From JBKPIY01 sp046730475 (GTDB taxonomy: Bacteria > Actinomycetota > Thermoleophilia > Solirubrobacterales > 70-9): a DNA stretch of 8,554 bases. The stretch spans positions 1 to 8,554 of the forward strand of contig JBKPIY010000037.1 of assembly GCA_046730475.1 (NCBI GenBank), written 5' to 3'. The notes beneath the pieces are model-generated. The model had not been told where the DNA came from. It did no database searches and was given only the letters and a program-made list of their open reading frames with translations. Position 1 is the stretch's first letter. Every line of letters begins with the position of its first letter. The position numbers and the translations under genes are program-made. Of the stretch, positions 1-6,139 are shown piece after piece.

Positions 1-1884
1 CCGCCGGAGAAGCCACCGGTCGCGGTCGCGGAGCCGGAGGCGATCAAGGTCCCTTCGGGCGCCACGGTGCGCGAGGTCGGCGAGCTGCTCGGCCTCGGCA
101 GCGCCGAGGTGATCAAGAAGCTGATGACGATGGGGGAGATGGCGACGCTGACGCAGACGCTCAGCGATGAGACGGTGAAGGTGATCGCCGACGAGTTCGA
201 CCGCAAGATCGAGATCGTCACCGCCGCCGAAGAGGAGCCCGAGCAGCCGGCCTTCGATGACTCCGTCGCGGCGATCGCGAAGAAGTTCGACCGCAAGATC
301 GAGATCGTCACCGCCGCCGAGGATGAGATCGAGGAACCACGCTTCGAGGACGACGAGGCCGACCTGCGCCCGCGTCCCCCGGTGGTGACGGTGATGGGGC
401 ACGTCGACCACGGGAAGACCTCCCTGCTCGATGCGATCCGGGAGACGCAGGTTGCGGCGGGCGAGGCGGGCGGCATCACCCAGCACATCGGCGCCTACCA
501 GGTCCGTCACGACGGCAAGACGATCACCTTCCTCGACACTCCCGGCCATGAGGCGTTCACCGCGATGCGGGCCCGGGGCGCCAAGGTCACCGACGTCGCG
601 GTGATCGTGGTCGCCGCAGACGACGGTGTGATGCCCCAGACCGTGGAGGCGATCGACCACGCCCGCGCCGCCGGGGTGCCGATCCTGATCGCGGTCAACA
701 AGATCGACAAGGACGGCGCCGACCCCAACCGCGTCCGCACCGAGCTCGCCGGACACGACCTCGCCCCCGAGGAGTGGGGCGGCGACACGGTGTACGCCGA
801 CGTCTCCGCCAAGACCAAGCAGGGGCTGGACAACCTTCTGGAGATGATCAACCTCGTCTCCGAGCTCGAGGACCTCGGCGCCAATCCCGACGCCCCGGCG
901 ACCGGGACGGTGATCGAGTCCGAGCTCGATCCGGGCCGCGGCCCGGTGGTCGGGGTCCTGGTCCAGCGCGGCACTCTTCGCGTCGGCGACGCGGTCGTCT
1001 CCGGCTCTCAGTGGGGCAAGGTCCGGGCGATGCTCGACCACAACGGTGAGCGGGTCCAGGAGGCGTCCCCGGGCGTTCCCGTCCAGGTGCTCGGCTTCGA
1101 CGGGGTGTGCGAGGCCGGCGACCCTGTCCAGGTCGTCGAAAGCGAGCGCCGCGCGCGTCAGCTCGCCCAGGAGCGCGCCAACCGGCTGAAGACCGAGCAG
1201 CTCGCCAGGCGCCAGGCCCGCAAGGTCACCCTCGAGGAGTTCTTCGAGAAGGCCAGGGAGGGCGAGCTGAAGGAGCTCAATATCGTCCTCAAGGCCGACG
1301 TCTCCGGGTCGCTGGAGGCGCTCCAGGACGAGATCGCGAAGCTCCCGCAGGAGCAGGTCCCGGTCAACGTGATCCACGCCCAGACCGGCGGCATCAACGA
1401 GTCGGACGTGATGCTGGCCGCCGCATCCGACGCGGTGATCATCGGCTTCAACGTCCGCCCTCTCGCCGAGGCTCGCCGCGCCGCCGATCGGGAGGGCATC
1501 GACATCCGGACCTACACGGTGATCTACAAGGTGACCGAGGACCTGCGGGCGGCGATGGAGGGTATGCTCGAGCCCGAGGAGATCGAGGAGACCCTCGGCC
1601 AGGCGGAGGTCAGGCAGACGTTCAAGGCATCCCGGGTCGGCATGATCGCCGGCTGCCTGGTCACCGACGGGAAGGTCACCCGCACGGCCGGCGTTCGCCT
1701 GGTCCGTGACGGCACCATCGTCTGGAGCGGCAGGGTCGGCTCGCTGCGCAGGTTCAAGGACGACGTGTCCGAGGTGGACGAGGGGATGGAGTGCGGGATC
1801 GTGCTCGATGGCTACGCCGACGTCAAGGAAGGCGACGTCCTCGAGTTCTTCGAGACCCGCCGGGTGGAGAAAACCCTCGAGTAG
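1..1884 (+). CDS. infB: Translation initiation factor IF2, 5'-truncated by window edge
   Basis: GTPase that brings initiator fMet-tRNA to the 30S subunit and promotes 50S joining in the cytoplasm. The frame is open from base 1, so the true start lies upstream; the GTG at 67 is internal. Codons 1-20 are a Pro/Glu/Ala-rich linker. The IF2_N module follows (about codons 20-77), then a duplicated stretch (codons 61-120). The G domain shows every GTPase motif: GHVDHGKT (397-420), GGIT (469-480), DTPGHE with the catalytic His at codon 183 (535-552), NKID (697-708) and SAK (805-813). Domain II follows, then the domain III signature with DVSGSLEAL and the QTGGINESD stretch, then the C-terminal fMet-tRNA-binding domain ending at TAG 1882. 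627 residues are visible; full IF2 is usually about 700-900. It opens the infB-ylxP-rbfA order found in many bacteria. Identity is certain; only the N-terminus is missing. Confidence 0.98.
   Translation, partial: PPEKPPVAVAEPEAIKVPSGATVREVGELLGLGSAEVIKKLMTMGEMATLTQTLSDETVKVIADEFDRKIEIVTAAEEEPEQPAFDDSVAAIAKKFDRKIEIVTAAEDEIEEPRFEDDEADLRPRPPVVTVMGHVDHGKTSLLDAIRETQVAAGEAGGITQHIGAYQVRHDGKTITFLDTPGHEAFTAMRARGAKVTDVAVIVVAADDGVMPQTVEAIDHARAAGVPILIAVNKIDKDGADPNRVRTELAGHDLAPEEWGGDTVYADVSAKTKQGLDNLLEMINLVSELEDLGANPDAPATGTVIESELDPGRGPVVGVLVQRGTLRVGDAVVSGSQWGKVRAMLDHNGERVQEASPGVPVQVLGFDGVCEAGDPVQVVESERRARQLAQERANRLKTEQLARRQARKVTLEEFFEKAREGELKELNIVLKADVSGSLEALQDEIAKLPQEQVPVNVIHAQTGGINESDVMLAAASDAVIIGFNVRPLAEARRAADREGIDIRTYTVIYKVTEDLRAAMEGMLEPEEIEETLGQAEVRQTFKASRVGMIAGCLVTDGKVTRTAGVRLVRDGTIVWSGRVGSLRRFKDDVSEVDEGMECGIVLDGYADVKEGDVLEFFETRRVEKTLE
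181..360 (+). repeat. In-frame tandem duplication, 2 x 90 bp, inside infB
   Basis: Copy 1 is 181-270 and copy 2 is 271-360, so the period is exactly 30 codons. A 37-base core is identical in both (194-230 and 284-320). Counted by hand, about 70 of 90 bases and 20 of 30 residues match. Both copies encode FDRKIEIVTAAE followed by an acidic tail. The repeat duplicates the last helix-strand part of the IF2_N module and its acidic linker, just before the G domain (G1 motif at 397). The tails have diverged while the core has not. This suggests either a fairly recent duplication or gene conversion of the core. Confidence 0.9.
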
Positions 1885-1907
1885 CCCCGCGCCTCTACCT
1901 TTCAGGG

Positions 1908-2207
1908 GTGACCGCGTTCGTCCATCTGCTCGAGGTGCGCTTGCACTTCGGCCACTCGCACGACCTGAAGGGGAAGCGGAAGGAGCTGAAGTCGCTGAAG
2001 GAGGGGCTGCGACGGCGGTTCGGGGCCTCGGTGGCCGAGATCGACGGCCACGACACCTGGCAGCGGACGACCCTGCTGTGCGCGCTTGTCGGCGACGGCG
2101 ACGTCCGCCGACGGGCGGACGAGCTCGAGCGGTTCATCGAGGCCCGCTGTCCCGACGGCTGCACCTTCGAGCGCGACCTCCTCAGCCTCGAGGACCTGCG
2201 CTCCTGA
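1908..2207 (+). CDS. ylxP: DUF503 family protein (YlxP)
   Basis: Small cytoplasmic protein of 99 residues, close to the usual length of DUF503. The B. subtilis homologue YlxP also lies between infB and rbfA. Its role is not firmly settled; it is linked to ribosome maturation by context and fold. The sequence shows the family pattern: an N-terminal strand (VHLLEVRLHF), a basic helix (KGKRKELKSLKEGLRRRFG), then SVAEIDGHDTWQRTTLLCALVGD. The GTG at 1908 is chosen because it places the first strand at the N-terminus as in relatives; the frame stays open upstream but overlaps infB out of frame. An AGGGG run abuts the start and is too close to act as a normal Shine-Dalgarno site. A TACCTT box sits 6 bases before the GTG, with no -35 visible. 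The gap to infB is 23 bases, so co-transcription with infB is also likely. Confidence 0.88.
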   Translation: MTAFVHLLEVRLHFGHSHDLKGKRKELKSLKEGLRRRFGASVAEIDGHDTWQRTTLLCALVGDGDVRRRADELERFIEARCPDGCTFERDLLSLEDLRS

Positions 2208-2225
2208 GCGGGGCGCATCGCCGGC

Positions 2226-2255
2226 TCGACCTCGAACTGGGGCGCCCTGTATGGT
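2226..2255 (+). promoter_or_regulatory. Candidate promoter of rbfA, possibly giving a leaderless mRNA
   Basis: TCGACC (2226-2231; 4 of 6 matches to TTGACA) lies 18 bases before TATGGT (2250-2255; 4 of 6 to TATAAT). The rbfA ATG starts 8 bases after the TATGGT box. Transcription would therefore begin at or within a few bases of the ATG. There is no Shine-Dalgarno sequence before this start, which agrees with leaderless translation. The same TATGGT box occurs before rpsO. This is inferred from sequence alone, and the 56-base gap could also just be transcribed through from infB. Confidence 0.45.
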
Positions 2256-2263
2256 CGCCTTGG

Positions 2264-2596
2264 ATGCCGACCGCCCGGATGCGGCGTGTCAACGGAGTGA
2301 TCCGCGAGATCCTGGGATCGGCGATTGCGACCGAGCTCAAGGACCCGCGGATCGGGTTCGTGACCGTGACAGAAGTGGATACCTCTCCCGACCTGCGCAC
2401 AGCCCGTGTCTACGTGAGCGTCCTCGGCTCGGAGGCCGAGCGCGAGCGCAACCTCGAGGGACTGCGCTCAGCCCACGGCTTCCTCCAGGGGAGGATCGCC
2501 GGCGCGATGACCTTGAAGCGAACCCCGACCCTGAGCTTTCACTACGACGAGAGCGCCGAGCGGGGCGTGCGGATCTCCCGCCTCCTCGACCGGTGA
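2264..2596 (+). CDS. rbfA: 30S ribosome-binding factor A
   Basis: RbfA binds the pre-30S subunit and helps late maturation of the 16S rRNA 5' end (helix 1) and cold adaptation. The 110-residue product is of normal family length. It has the N-terminal helix (MRRVNGVIREILGSAIATEL), the DPRIGFVTVTEVDTSPDLRTARVYVSVLG strand-helix part of the KH-like fold (quoted in pieces: DPRIGFVTVT, then DTSPDLRTARVYVSV), and the end motif KRTPTLSFHYDES. The ATG at 2264 is taken as the start; the ATG at 2279 is an alternative that removes five residues. No Shine-Dalgarno is visible, but a TATGGT box is 8 bases upstream. The stop overlaps the next gene's GTG as GTGA (2593-2596), which suggests translational coupling to the DHH gene. 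Confidence 0.95.
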   Translation: MPTARMRRVNGVIREILGSAIATELKDPRIGFVTVTEVDTSPDLRTARVYVSVLGSEAERERNLEGLRSAHGFLQGRIAGAMTLKRTPTLSFHYDESAERGVRISRLLDR

Positions 2597-3591
2597 CCGA
2601 GGCCGCCGAGACGCTGGCCACCGATCTCGAGCGGGTGGCCGAGGAGCTCCGCACGGGCAATCGCTTCCTCCTCACCACCCACGAGAACCCAGATGGCGAC
2701 GCTCTCGGGTCGCTCCTCGCGATGCACCACATTCTCAGGGCGCTCGGCAAGGACTCGGTGATGTTCCTCGCCGCCAAGGAATTCCCGCTTCCGGTCGAGT
2801 ACCGCTTCCTCCCGCTCGAGGAGGTCTTCCACGAGCCCCCCGCCGACATGGCGGACCGAATCGTCGTCTTCCTCGACTGCGGCAACATCGACCGGATGCC
2901 GGTCGACTTCCTCCAGAGCGGCGGCTCGAAGGTCCTCAACATCGACCACCACCACGACAACACCCGCTTCGGGACCGTCAACCTGGTCGACGTGGGGGCG
3001 TCGTCCACGGCGGAGATCGTCTACGAGCTCGCCGGGATGCTGGGTGTCCCGCTCACCCCGGAGGTGGCCGGGGCGCTGTACGTCGGCCTCGTCACCGACA
3101 CCGGCAAGTTCATGTACGAGAACGTCGACGCCCGCGCCCACCTGATGGCCGCGGCGCTGATCGAGGCGGGGGTGGACGTGCACGACACCTTCCGGCGCCT
3201 GTACGAGCATGTCCCCCTGGAGAAGCTGAGGCTCGTTGCCCGGGCGCTCGAGGGGATCGAGCTCCACGACGGCGGCAGGCTCGCGGTCACCTACATCACC
3301 AACGAGGACTACGCCGCCACCGGAGCGAGCCAGGAGCTCACCGAGGGCGTGATCGACCACCTCCGCACCCTGGACGGGACCCGGGTGGCGGCGGTCGTCC
3401 GCGATCTCGACGACAGCGCGCGCGCCGCCCGCAAGGTGAGCCTGCGCTCGACCGACGGGAGCGTCGACGTCTCCCTGATTGCCCGCAAGCACGGCGGCGG
3501 CGGCCATCCCCAGGCGGCGGGCTTCGGCACCGACATGGAATACGCCGAGATCATCGAGTTCCTGCGCGACGAGGTCGCGCAGCAGGTCTAG
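2593..3591 (+). CDS. nrnA: DHH/DHHA1 phosphoesterase, NrnA-type nano-RNase / cyclic dinucleotide phosphodiesterase
   Basis: Cytoplasmic metal-dependent phosphoesterase of 332 residues, the normal length for NrnA/CnpB proteins. Relatives degrade 2-5-mer RNA, pAp or linear and cyclic dinucleotides; which one applies here cannot be read from sequence. The metal-binding motifs of the DHH domain are all present: NPDGDALGS (residues 32-40), DCGN (Asp95), DHHH (Asp118-His121) and TDTGKF (Asp169). The DHHA1 domain ends with the substrate-binding GGGGHPQAAGF (301-311). The GTG at 2593 overlaps the rbfA stop (GTGA) and has no Shine-Dalgarno sequence, so translation is probably coupled to rbfA. A DHH gene next to rbfA is common in Gram-positive and actinobacterial genomes (for example Mycobacterium Rv2837c). 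Short-RNA turnover fits with PNPase encoded downstream. Confidence 0.93.
   Translation: MTEAAETLATDLERVAEELRTGNRFLLTTHENPDGDALGSLLAMHHILRALGKDSVMFLAAKEFPLPVEYRFLPLEEVFHEPPADMADRIVVFLDCGNIDRMPVDFLQSGGSKVLNIDHHHDNTRFGTVNLVDVGASSTAEIVYELAGMLGVPLTPEVAGALYVGLVTDTGKFMYENVDARAHLMAAALIEAGVDVHDTFRRLYEHVPLEKLRLVARALEGIELHDGGRLAVTYITNEDYAATGASQELTEGVIDHLRTLDGTRVAAVVRDLDDSARAARKVSLRSTDGSVDVSLIARKHGGGGHPQAAGFGTDMEYAEIIEFLRDEVAQQV
3562..3582 (+). other. GC-rich hairpin at the 3' end of the nrnA-like gene
   Basis: A perfect 9-bp stem, CTGCGCGAC (3562-3570) with GTCGCGCAG (3574-3582), closes a 3-base GAG loop. It lies within the last codons, 6 bases before the TAG at 3589, and has no U-tract after it. It could be a Rho-independent-like terminator, an mRNA 3'-end stabiliser or a chance fold in GC-rich coding DNA. 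Confidence 0.35.
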
Positions 3592-3609
3592 CGTCGCCGG
3601 GGCTCTCTC

Positions 3610-4401
3610 TTGGCCGGCGCGCTGCTGGTGGACAAGCCGGCCGGGGTTACCTCGCACGACGTCGTCGCCGAGATCCGGCGCGAGCGGGGGGAGAGGGCCG
3701 GCCACGCCGGCACCCTCGACCCGTTCGCCACCGGCCTTCTGATCGTTCTCCTTGGCCAGGCCACCCGCCTCCAGCGCTATCTGCTCCCCCTCCCGAAGCG
3801 GTACCGGGCCACCGCGAGACTGGGATGGCGCTCGAGCACGGGCGACCCGGACGGCGAGCTGACCGAGACGGGGCGGATGCCCGCGCGGCTTCGGCTGCCG
3901 ACCGGCGAGATCGAGCAGCGGGTGCCGATGACCTCGGCGGTGAAGGTCGGCGGCGAGCGGCTCTATCGCAAGGCCCGCCGCGGCGAGGAGATCGACACAC
4001 CTGTGCGCACCGTTCGGGTCGAGCGCGCCGAGTTGATCGAGACCGGGGAGGGCACCGCCACCTTCGAGATCGACTGCTCGTCGGGGACCTACGTGCGGAC
4101 CCTGATCGAGGCCCTCGGGGACGCCTACTGCCAGTCGCTGAGACGGATCGCGATCGGTCCCTTTAGCGTGCCGGACTCCGATCCGCAGTCGATCACCGTG
4201 GAAGAGCTGATGTCGTTCTTGCCCGAGCACCGAATGGACGCCGAGGAGGCGGCCCGGGTGTCGCACGGGCGCGCGATCCCGGAGCCCGCCGGGGGGCTCG
4301 GCGGGCCGGCCGGGCGCGTCCGCCTCACCCGGGGCGGCGTCCTGGTGGCGATCGCTCGGAAGGACGACGGGGCGTTGCGCCCGGAGGTGGTGCTGGCGTG
4401 A
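3610..4401 (+). CDS. truB: tRNA pseudouridine(55) synthase
   Basis: TruB converts uridine 55 in the T-loop of tRNAs to pseudouridine and also acts as a tRNA folding chaperone. The protein has 263 residues, shorter than the roughly 310 of E. coli or B. subtilis. Visible motifs: DKPAGVTSHDVV (residues 8-19), GHAGTLDPFATGLL with the catalytic Asp37, the SAVKVGGERLYRKARRGEE segment, and SGTYVRTLIEALG. A C-terminal PUA-like region follows. Some shortening is in the loop before GEIEQRVPMTSAVK. The TTG at 3610 is chosen because the in-frame TAG of the previous gene is only 18 bases upstream and no ATG or GTG precedes the conserved LLVDKPAG. No clear Shine-Dalgarno is seen. The stop overlaps ribF (GTGA, 4398-4401). 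Confidence 0.96.
   Translation: MAGALLVDKPAGVTSHDVVAEIRRERGERAGHAGTLDPFATGLLIVLLGQATRLQRYLLPLPKRYRATARLGWRSSTGDPDGELTETGRMPARLRLPTGEIEQRVPMTSAVKVGGERLYRKARRGEEIDTPVRTVRVERAELIETGEGTATFEIDCSSGTYVRTLIEALGDAYCQSLRRIAIGPFSVPDSDPQSITVEELMSFLPEHRMDAEEAARVSHGRAIPEPAGGLGGPAGRVRLTRGGVLVAIARKDDGALRPEVVLA
4383..4387 (+). promoter_or_regulatory. Shine-Dalgarno site of ribF
   Basis: GGAGG lies 10 bases before the ribF GTG, inside the last codons of truB. It is one of only two good Shine-Dalgarno sites in the window (the other is before pnp). Together with the GTGA overlap it supports the GTG at 4398 as the start. Confidence 0.65.
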
Positions 4402-5285
4402 GCATCCAGGTCACCCAGCTCCCCGACGCCGCCCCGAAGGATCGCCACGTCGCGATCGGCGTCTTCGACGGCGTCCACCGCGGCCACCGCGCGGTGATCG
4501 ACGACGCCGACACCGTCCTCACCTTCAGGCCGCACCCGCTGGCGGTGATCCATCCGGAGGCAGCCCCGAAGCTGATCATGCCCTTCGAGGTGAAGCGCGA
4601 TGTGATCGAGGGGCTCGGGGTCTCGGAACTGGTGGTGATCCCCTTCGACCGTGAGTTCGCCTCCATCCCCGCCGACGGGTTCATCGAGCAGGTCCTGCTC
4701 GACCGCCTCGGCGCCCGCCGGGTGTCGGTGGGGGAGAACTTCCGCTTCGGCGCCAAGGCCAAGGGGGACCCCGAGATGCTCGCCGCCCGCCCAGAGTTCG
4801 AGACCAGGGTGGTGCCGCTGGTCGAGGTCGACGGCGAGACCGTCTCCTCGACTCGGATCCGCGCGCTGGTGGCCGCCGGTGAGGTGGAGGCGGCGATGCG
4901 CTGCCTCGGGGCGCCGTTCATCCTCGAGGGCGCGGTGGTGACGGGAGATCGGCGCGGGCGAGACCTCGGCTTCCCCACCGCCAACGTCGTCCCGGACGAC
5001 GAGCTGGTGCCGCCGGGGCACGGGGTGTACGCGGCGTTCGCGAACGGTCATCCGGCGGCCGTCAACGTTGGCGTCAGGCCGACCTTCGAGACCGGCCGCG
5101 GCCTCCTGGTGGAGGCCTACCTGATCGATCACGACGAGGACCTCTACGGCAAGCAGCTCCGGGTCGCCTTCATCCGGCGCCTGCGCGGGGAGCGCCGCTT
5201 TCCCTCGGCCGAGGAGCTGGTCGCGCAGATGCACGAGGACGTGACGGAGGCGCGCGAGGTGTGCGCCTCCTTCAGGGGTCCTTAG
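4398..5285 (+). CDS. ribF: Bifunctional riboflavin kinase / FMN adenylyltransferase
   Basis: RibF phosphorylates riboflavin to FMN and adenylates FMN to FAD. The 295-residue protein has both domains. The nucleotidyltransferase half carries GVFDGVHRGH (residues 21-30; HxGH-type motif), TFRPHP (42-47) and SSTRIR (150-155). The kinase half carries GRDLGFPTANV (187-197), VNVGVRPTF and the presumed catalytic Glu239 in VEAYLID, then DLYGKQLRVAFIRRLRGE. Between HRGH and TFRPHP there are only 11 residues; in E. coli-type RibF this stretch is clearly longer (a helix plus strand), so the N-terminal domain is compact. The GTG start is supported by a Shine-Dalgarno site and the overlap with truB. truB-ribF-rpsO is a classic order. 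The gene ends in a strong GC hairpin just before TAG 5283. Confidence 0.96.
   Translation: MSIQVTQLPDAAPKDRHVAIGVFDGVHRGHRAVIDDADTVLTFRPHPLAVIHPEAAPKLIMPFEVKRDVIEGLGVSELVVIPFDREFASIPADGFIEQVLLDRLGARRVSVGENFRFGAKAKGDPEMLAARPEFETRVVPLVEVDGETVSSTRIRALVAAGEVEAAMRCLGAPFILEGAVVTGDRRGRDLGFPTANVVPDDELVPPGHGVYAAFANGHPAAVNVGVRPTFETGRGLLVEAYLIDHDEDLYGKQLRVAFIRRLRGERRFPSAEELVAQMHEDVTEAREVCASFRGP
5246..5270 (+). terminator. Candidate terminator hairpin at the end of ribF
   Basis: GGAGGCGC (5246-5253) pairs perfectly with GCGCCTCC (5263-5270), and two inner pairs (one G-U) can extend it to 10 bp with a 5-base loop. TTCAGGGG follows, so there is no proper U-tract. It sits 13 bases before the ribF stop and 35 bases before the rpsO -10-like box, the right place to separate ribF from rpsO transcription. 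U-tract-poor hairpins are often proposed as terminators in high-GC actinobacteria. It may instead only slow or stabilise the RNA. Confidence 0.4.
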
Positions 5286-5310
5286 AGCACCCGGACGAAG
5301 GCGCTATGGT
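5283..5310 (+). promoter_or_regulatory. Candidate promoter of rpsO with very short leader
   Basis: TATGGT (5305-5310) is a 4 of 6 match to the -10 consensus and ends 11 bases before the rpsO ATG. The -35 is weak: TAGAGC (5283-5288, 3 of 6) with a 16-base spacer. A start about 6-7 bases after the box would leave a leader of roughly 4-5 bases, too short for the S15-binding leader structures known from other bacteria. No Shine-Dalgarno is present before the ATG. Confidence 0.42.
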
Positions 5311-5321
5311 CTCTGCCGCCT

Positions 5322-5591
5322 ATGCCCCTGACCAAGGACAAGAAGGCCGAGCTGATCGGCAAGTACGGAAGGGCGACCGACGACACCGGCTCCGCCGAGG
5401 TCCAGGTCGCCCTGCTCACCGAGCGCATCAACGAGCTCACCGAGCACCTGCGCTCGCACAGCAAGGACCACCACTCCCGGCGGGGACTGCTGAAGATGGT
5501 GGGCAAGCGCCGGCGGCTGTTGCGATACATCGAGAGGAGCGACCTCGAGCGCTACCGCTCGCTGGTCGCGGAGCTGGGTCTCCGCCGGTAG
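5322..5591 (+). CDS. rpsO: 30S ribosomal protein S15
   Basis: S15 binds the three-way junction of the central domain of 16S rRNA early in 30S assembly and forms bridge B4 to the 50S. The 89-residue product has the family's typical length. It carries the conserved core: DTGSAEVQVALLTERINELT (residues 21-40), then HLRSHSKDHHSRRGLLKMVG and the basic KRRRLLRYI. The start at ATG 5322 gives the normal MPLTKDKK N-terminus. It has no Shine-Dalgarno but a TATGGT box just upstream. A 6-bp hairpin, GCGGAG (5568-5573) with CTCCGC (5580-5585), forms just before the stop. The usual partner pnp is not adjacent: about 1.2 kb with two redox genes lies between. Confidence 0.98.
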   Translation: MPLTKDKKAELIGKYGRATDDTGSAEVQVALLTERINELTEHLRSHSKDHHSRRGLLKMVGKRRRLLRYIERSDLERYRSLVAELGLRR

Positions 5592-5597
5592 GGCCCC

Positions 5598-6050
5598 GTG
5601 ATCGAGCCGGGCGCCCAGGCTCCCGACTTCTCGCTCTCCGACGAGCAGGGAAACCCGACCTCGCTTTCGGACTTCGACGGGCGGAGGCTGGTGCTGGTCT
5701 TCTACCCGGCGGACTTCAGCCCGACCTGCACCGACCAGCTCAGCCTCTACCAGGAGGTCGTTGACGAGATCGAATCGATGGGCGGCACCCTCGCCGGGGT
5801 GAGCGTCGACTCCGCCTACTGCCACCGCGCTTTCGCCGATCACCTCAACCTCACCATCCCCCTGCTGGCGGACTTTCACCCGAAGGGCGAGATGTCACGA
5901 GCCTACGGCGCCTACCTCGAGGATCGGGGCACCACCAACCGCTCCCTGGTGATGGTCGAGGACGGCAAGGTGAGATGGGTCCACGAGTCACCCTCGACCG
6001 CCGAGATCCCAGGCGCGAACCTGATCTTCGACGCCCTGTCTGGGCAATGA
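5598..6050 (+). CDS. Peroxiredoxin, AhpC/TSA fold (Bcp/AhpE-like)
   Basis: Thiol peroxidase of 150 residues that reduces H2O2, organic peroxides or peroxynitrite. There is no signal peptide, so it is expected in the cytoplasm. The active site YPADFSPTCT fits PxxxSxxC, with peroxidatic Cys44; Ser41 replaces the more common Thr. Arg115 in TTNRS is the likely active-site Arg. The middle part (PLLADFHPKGEMSRAYGAY) resembles AhpE and 1-Cys Bcp proteins. A second Cys, Cys75 in SVDSAYCHRAFA, lies 31 residues after Cys44 and could be a resolving Cys, or the enzyme could use an external thiol such as mycothiol or the DsbA-like protein next door. The GTG is 6 bases after the rpsO stop, with a weak TAGGG site overlapping that stop. 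Its own stop is inside an ATGA overlap with a small ORF (6047-6050). Confidence 0.92.
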   Translation: MIEPGAQAPDFSLSDEQGNPTSLSDFDGRRLVLVFYPADFSPTCTDQLSLYQEVVDEIESMGGTLAGVSVDSAYCHRAFADHLNLTIPLLADFHPKGEMSRAYGAYLEDRGTTNRSLVMVEDGKVRWVHESPSTAEIPGANLIFDALSGQ

Positions 6051-6139
6051 GCCCGGAGCGCGCGGCCCTCGCCGGGATCGGGTCCTGGCTCGCGGCAGCG
6101 GGCGGCGGGGGGAGCGTCGTCGACTGGCCCCGGCAATGA
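6047..6139 (+). CDS. Possible 30-residue small ORF bridging the two redox genes
   Basis: The ATG at 6047 overlaps the peroxiredoxin stop as ATGA, and the ORF's TGA (6137-6139) overlaps the ATG of the DsbA-like gene as ATGA. The peptide begins MSPERAALAGIGSWLAAAGG and ends SVVDWPRQ; it has an Ala/Gly-rich middle and no recognisable domain. There is no Shine-Dalgarno sequence, so translation would depend on ribosomes finishing the peroxiredoxin. The ten bases GGCAATGAGC occur at both junctions (6043-6052 and 6132-6141). The first ATGA lies in the loop of a possible hairpin (6040-6056). It may be a real coupled peptide, a translational bridge whose product does not matter, or chance. Without it, the DsbA-like gene has an 85-base spacer and no ribosome site. 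Confidence 0.35.
   Translation: MSPERAALAGIGSWLAAAGGGGSVVDWPRQ

Noticed and set aside
1107..1709. A 200-codon frame inside infB on the plus strand
   Set aside because: It is rich in Arg/Gly/Pro and shifted by one frame relative to conserved IF2 domains.
1706..2263. Upstream extension of the rbfA frame into ylxP and infB
   Set aside because: The added residues are Arg/Pro/Ala-rich and out of frame with two real genes. RbfA proteins begin near the ATG at 2264.
2086..2592. Upstream extension of the DHH frame through rbfA, including an ATG at 2251
   Set aside because: The extra part is a shadow of rbfA. The family length and the GTGA overlap fit the GTG at 2593.
3712..3720. Ala in place of Gly in the TruB motif GHAGTLDP as a possible defect
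   Set aside because: The catalytic Asp and the rest of the motif are intact, and Ala at this place is common among actinobacterial TruB proteins.
2542..4266. A 574-codon open frame on the minus strand across the DHH gene and truB
   Set aside because: It lies opposite two clearly conserved genes. Its product is rich in Gly, Arg, His, Val and Asp with no domain, as expected from the reverse of GC-rich codons.
4125..5234. A 369-codon minus-strand open frame opposite ribF
   Set aside because: It mirrors the ribF codons and shows no motif; ribF has both of its conserved domains on the plus strand.
1901..5279. The 9-mer TTCAGGGGT at 1901-1909 and 5271-5279, both near gene boundaries
   Set aside because: There are only two copies, in different settings (before a start and inside the ribF end) with no longer shared flank, so chance is enough.
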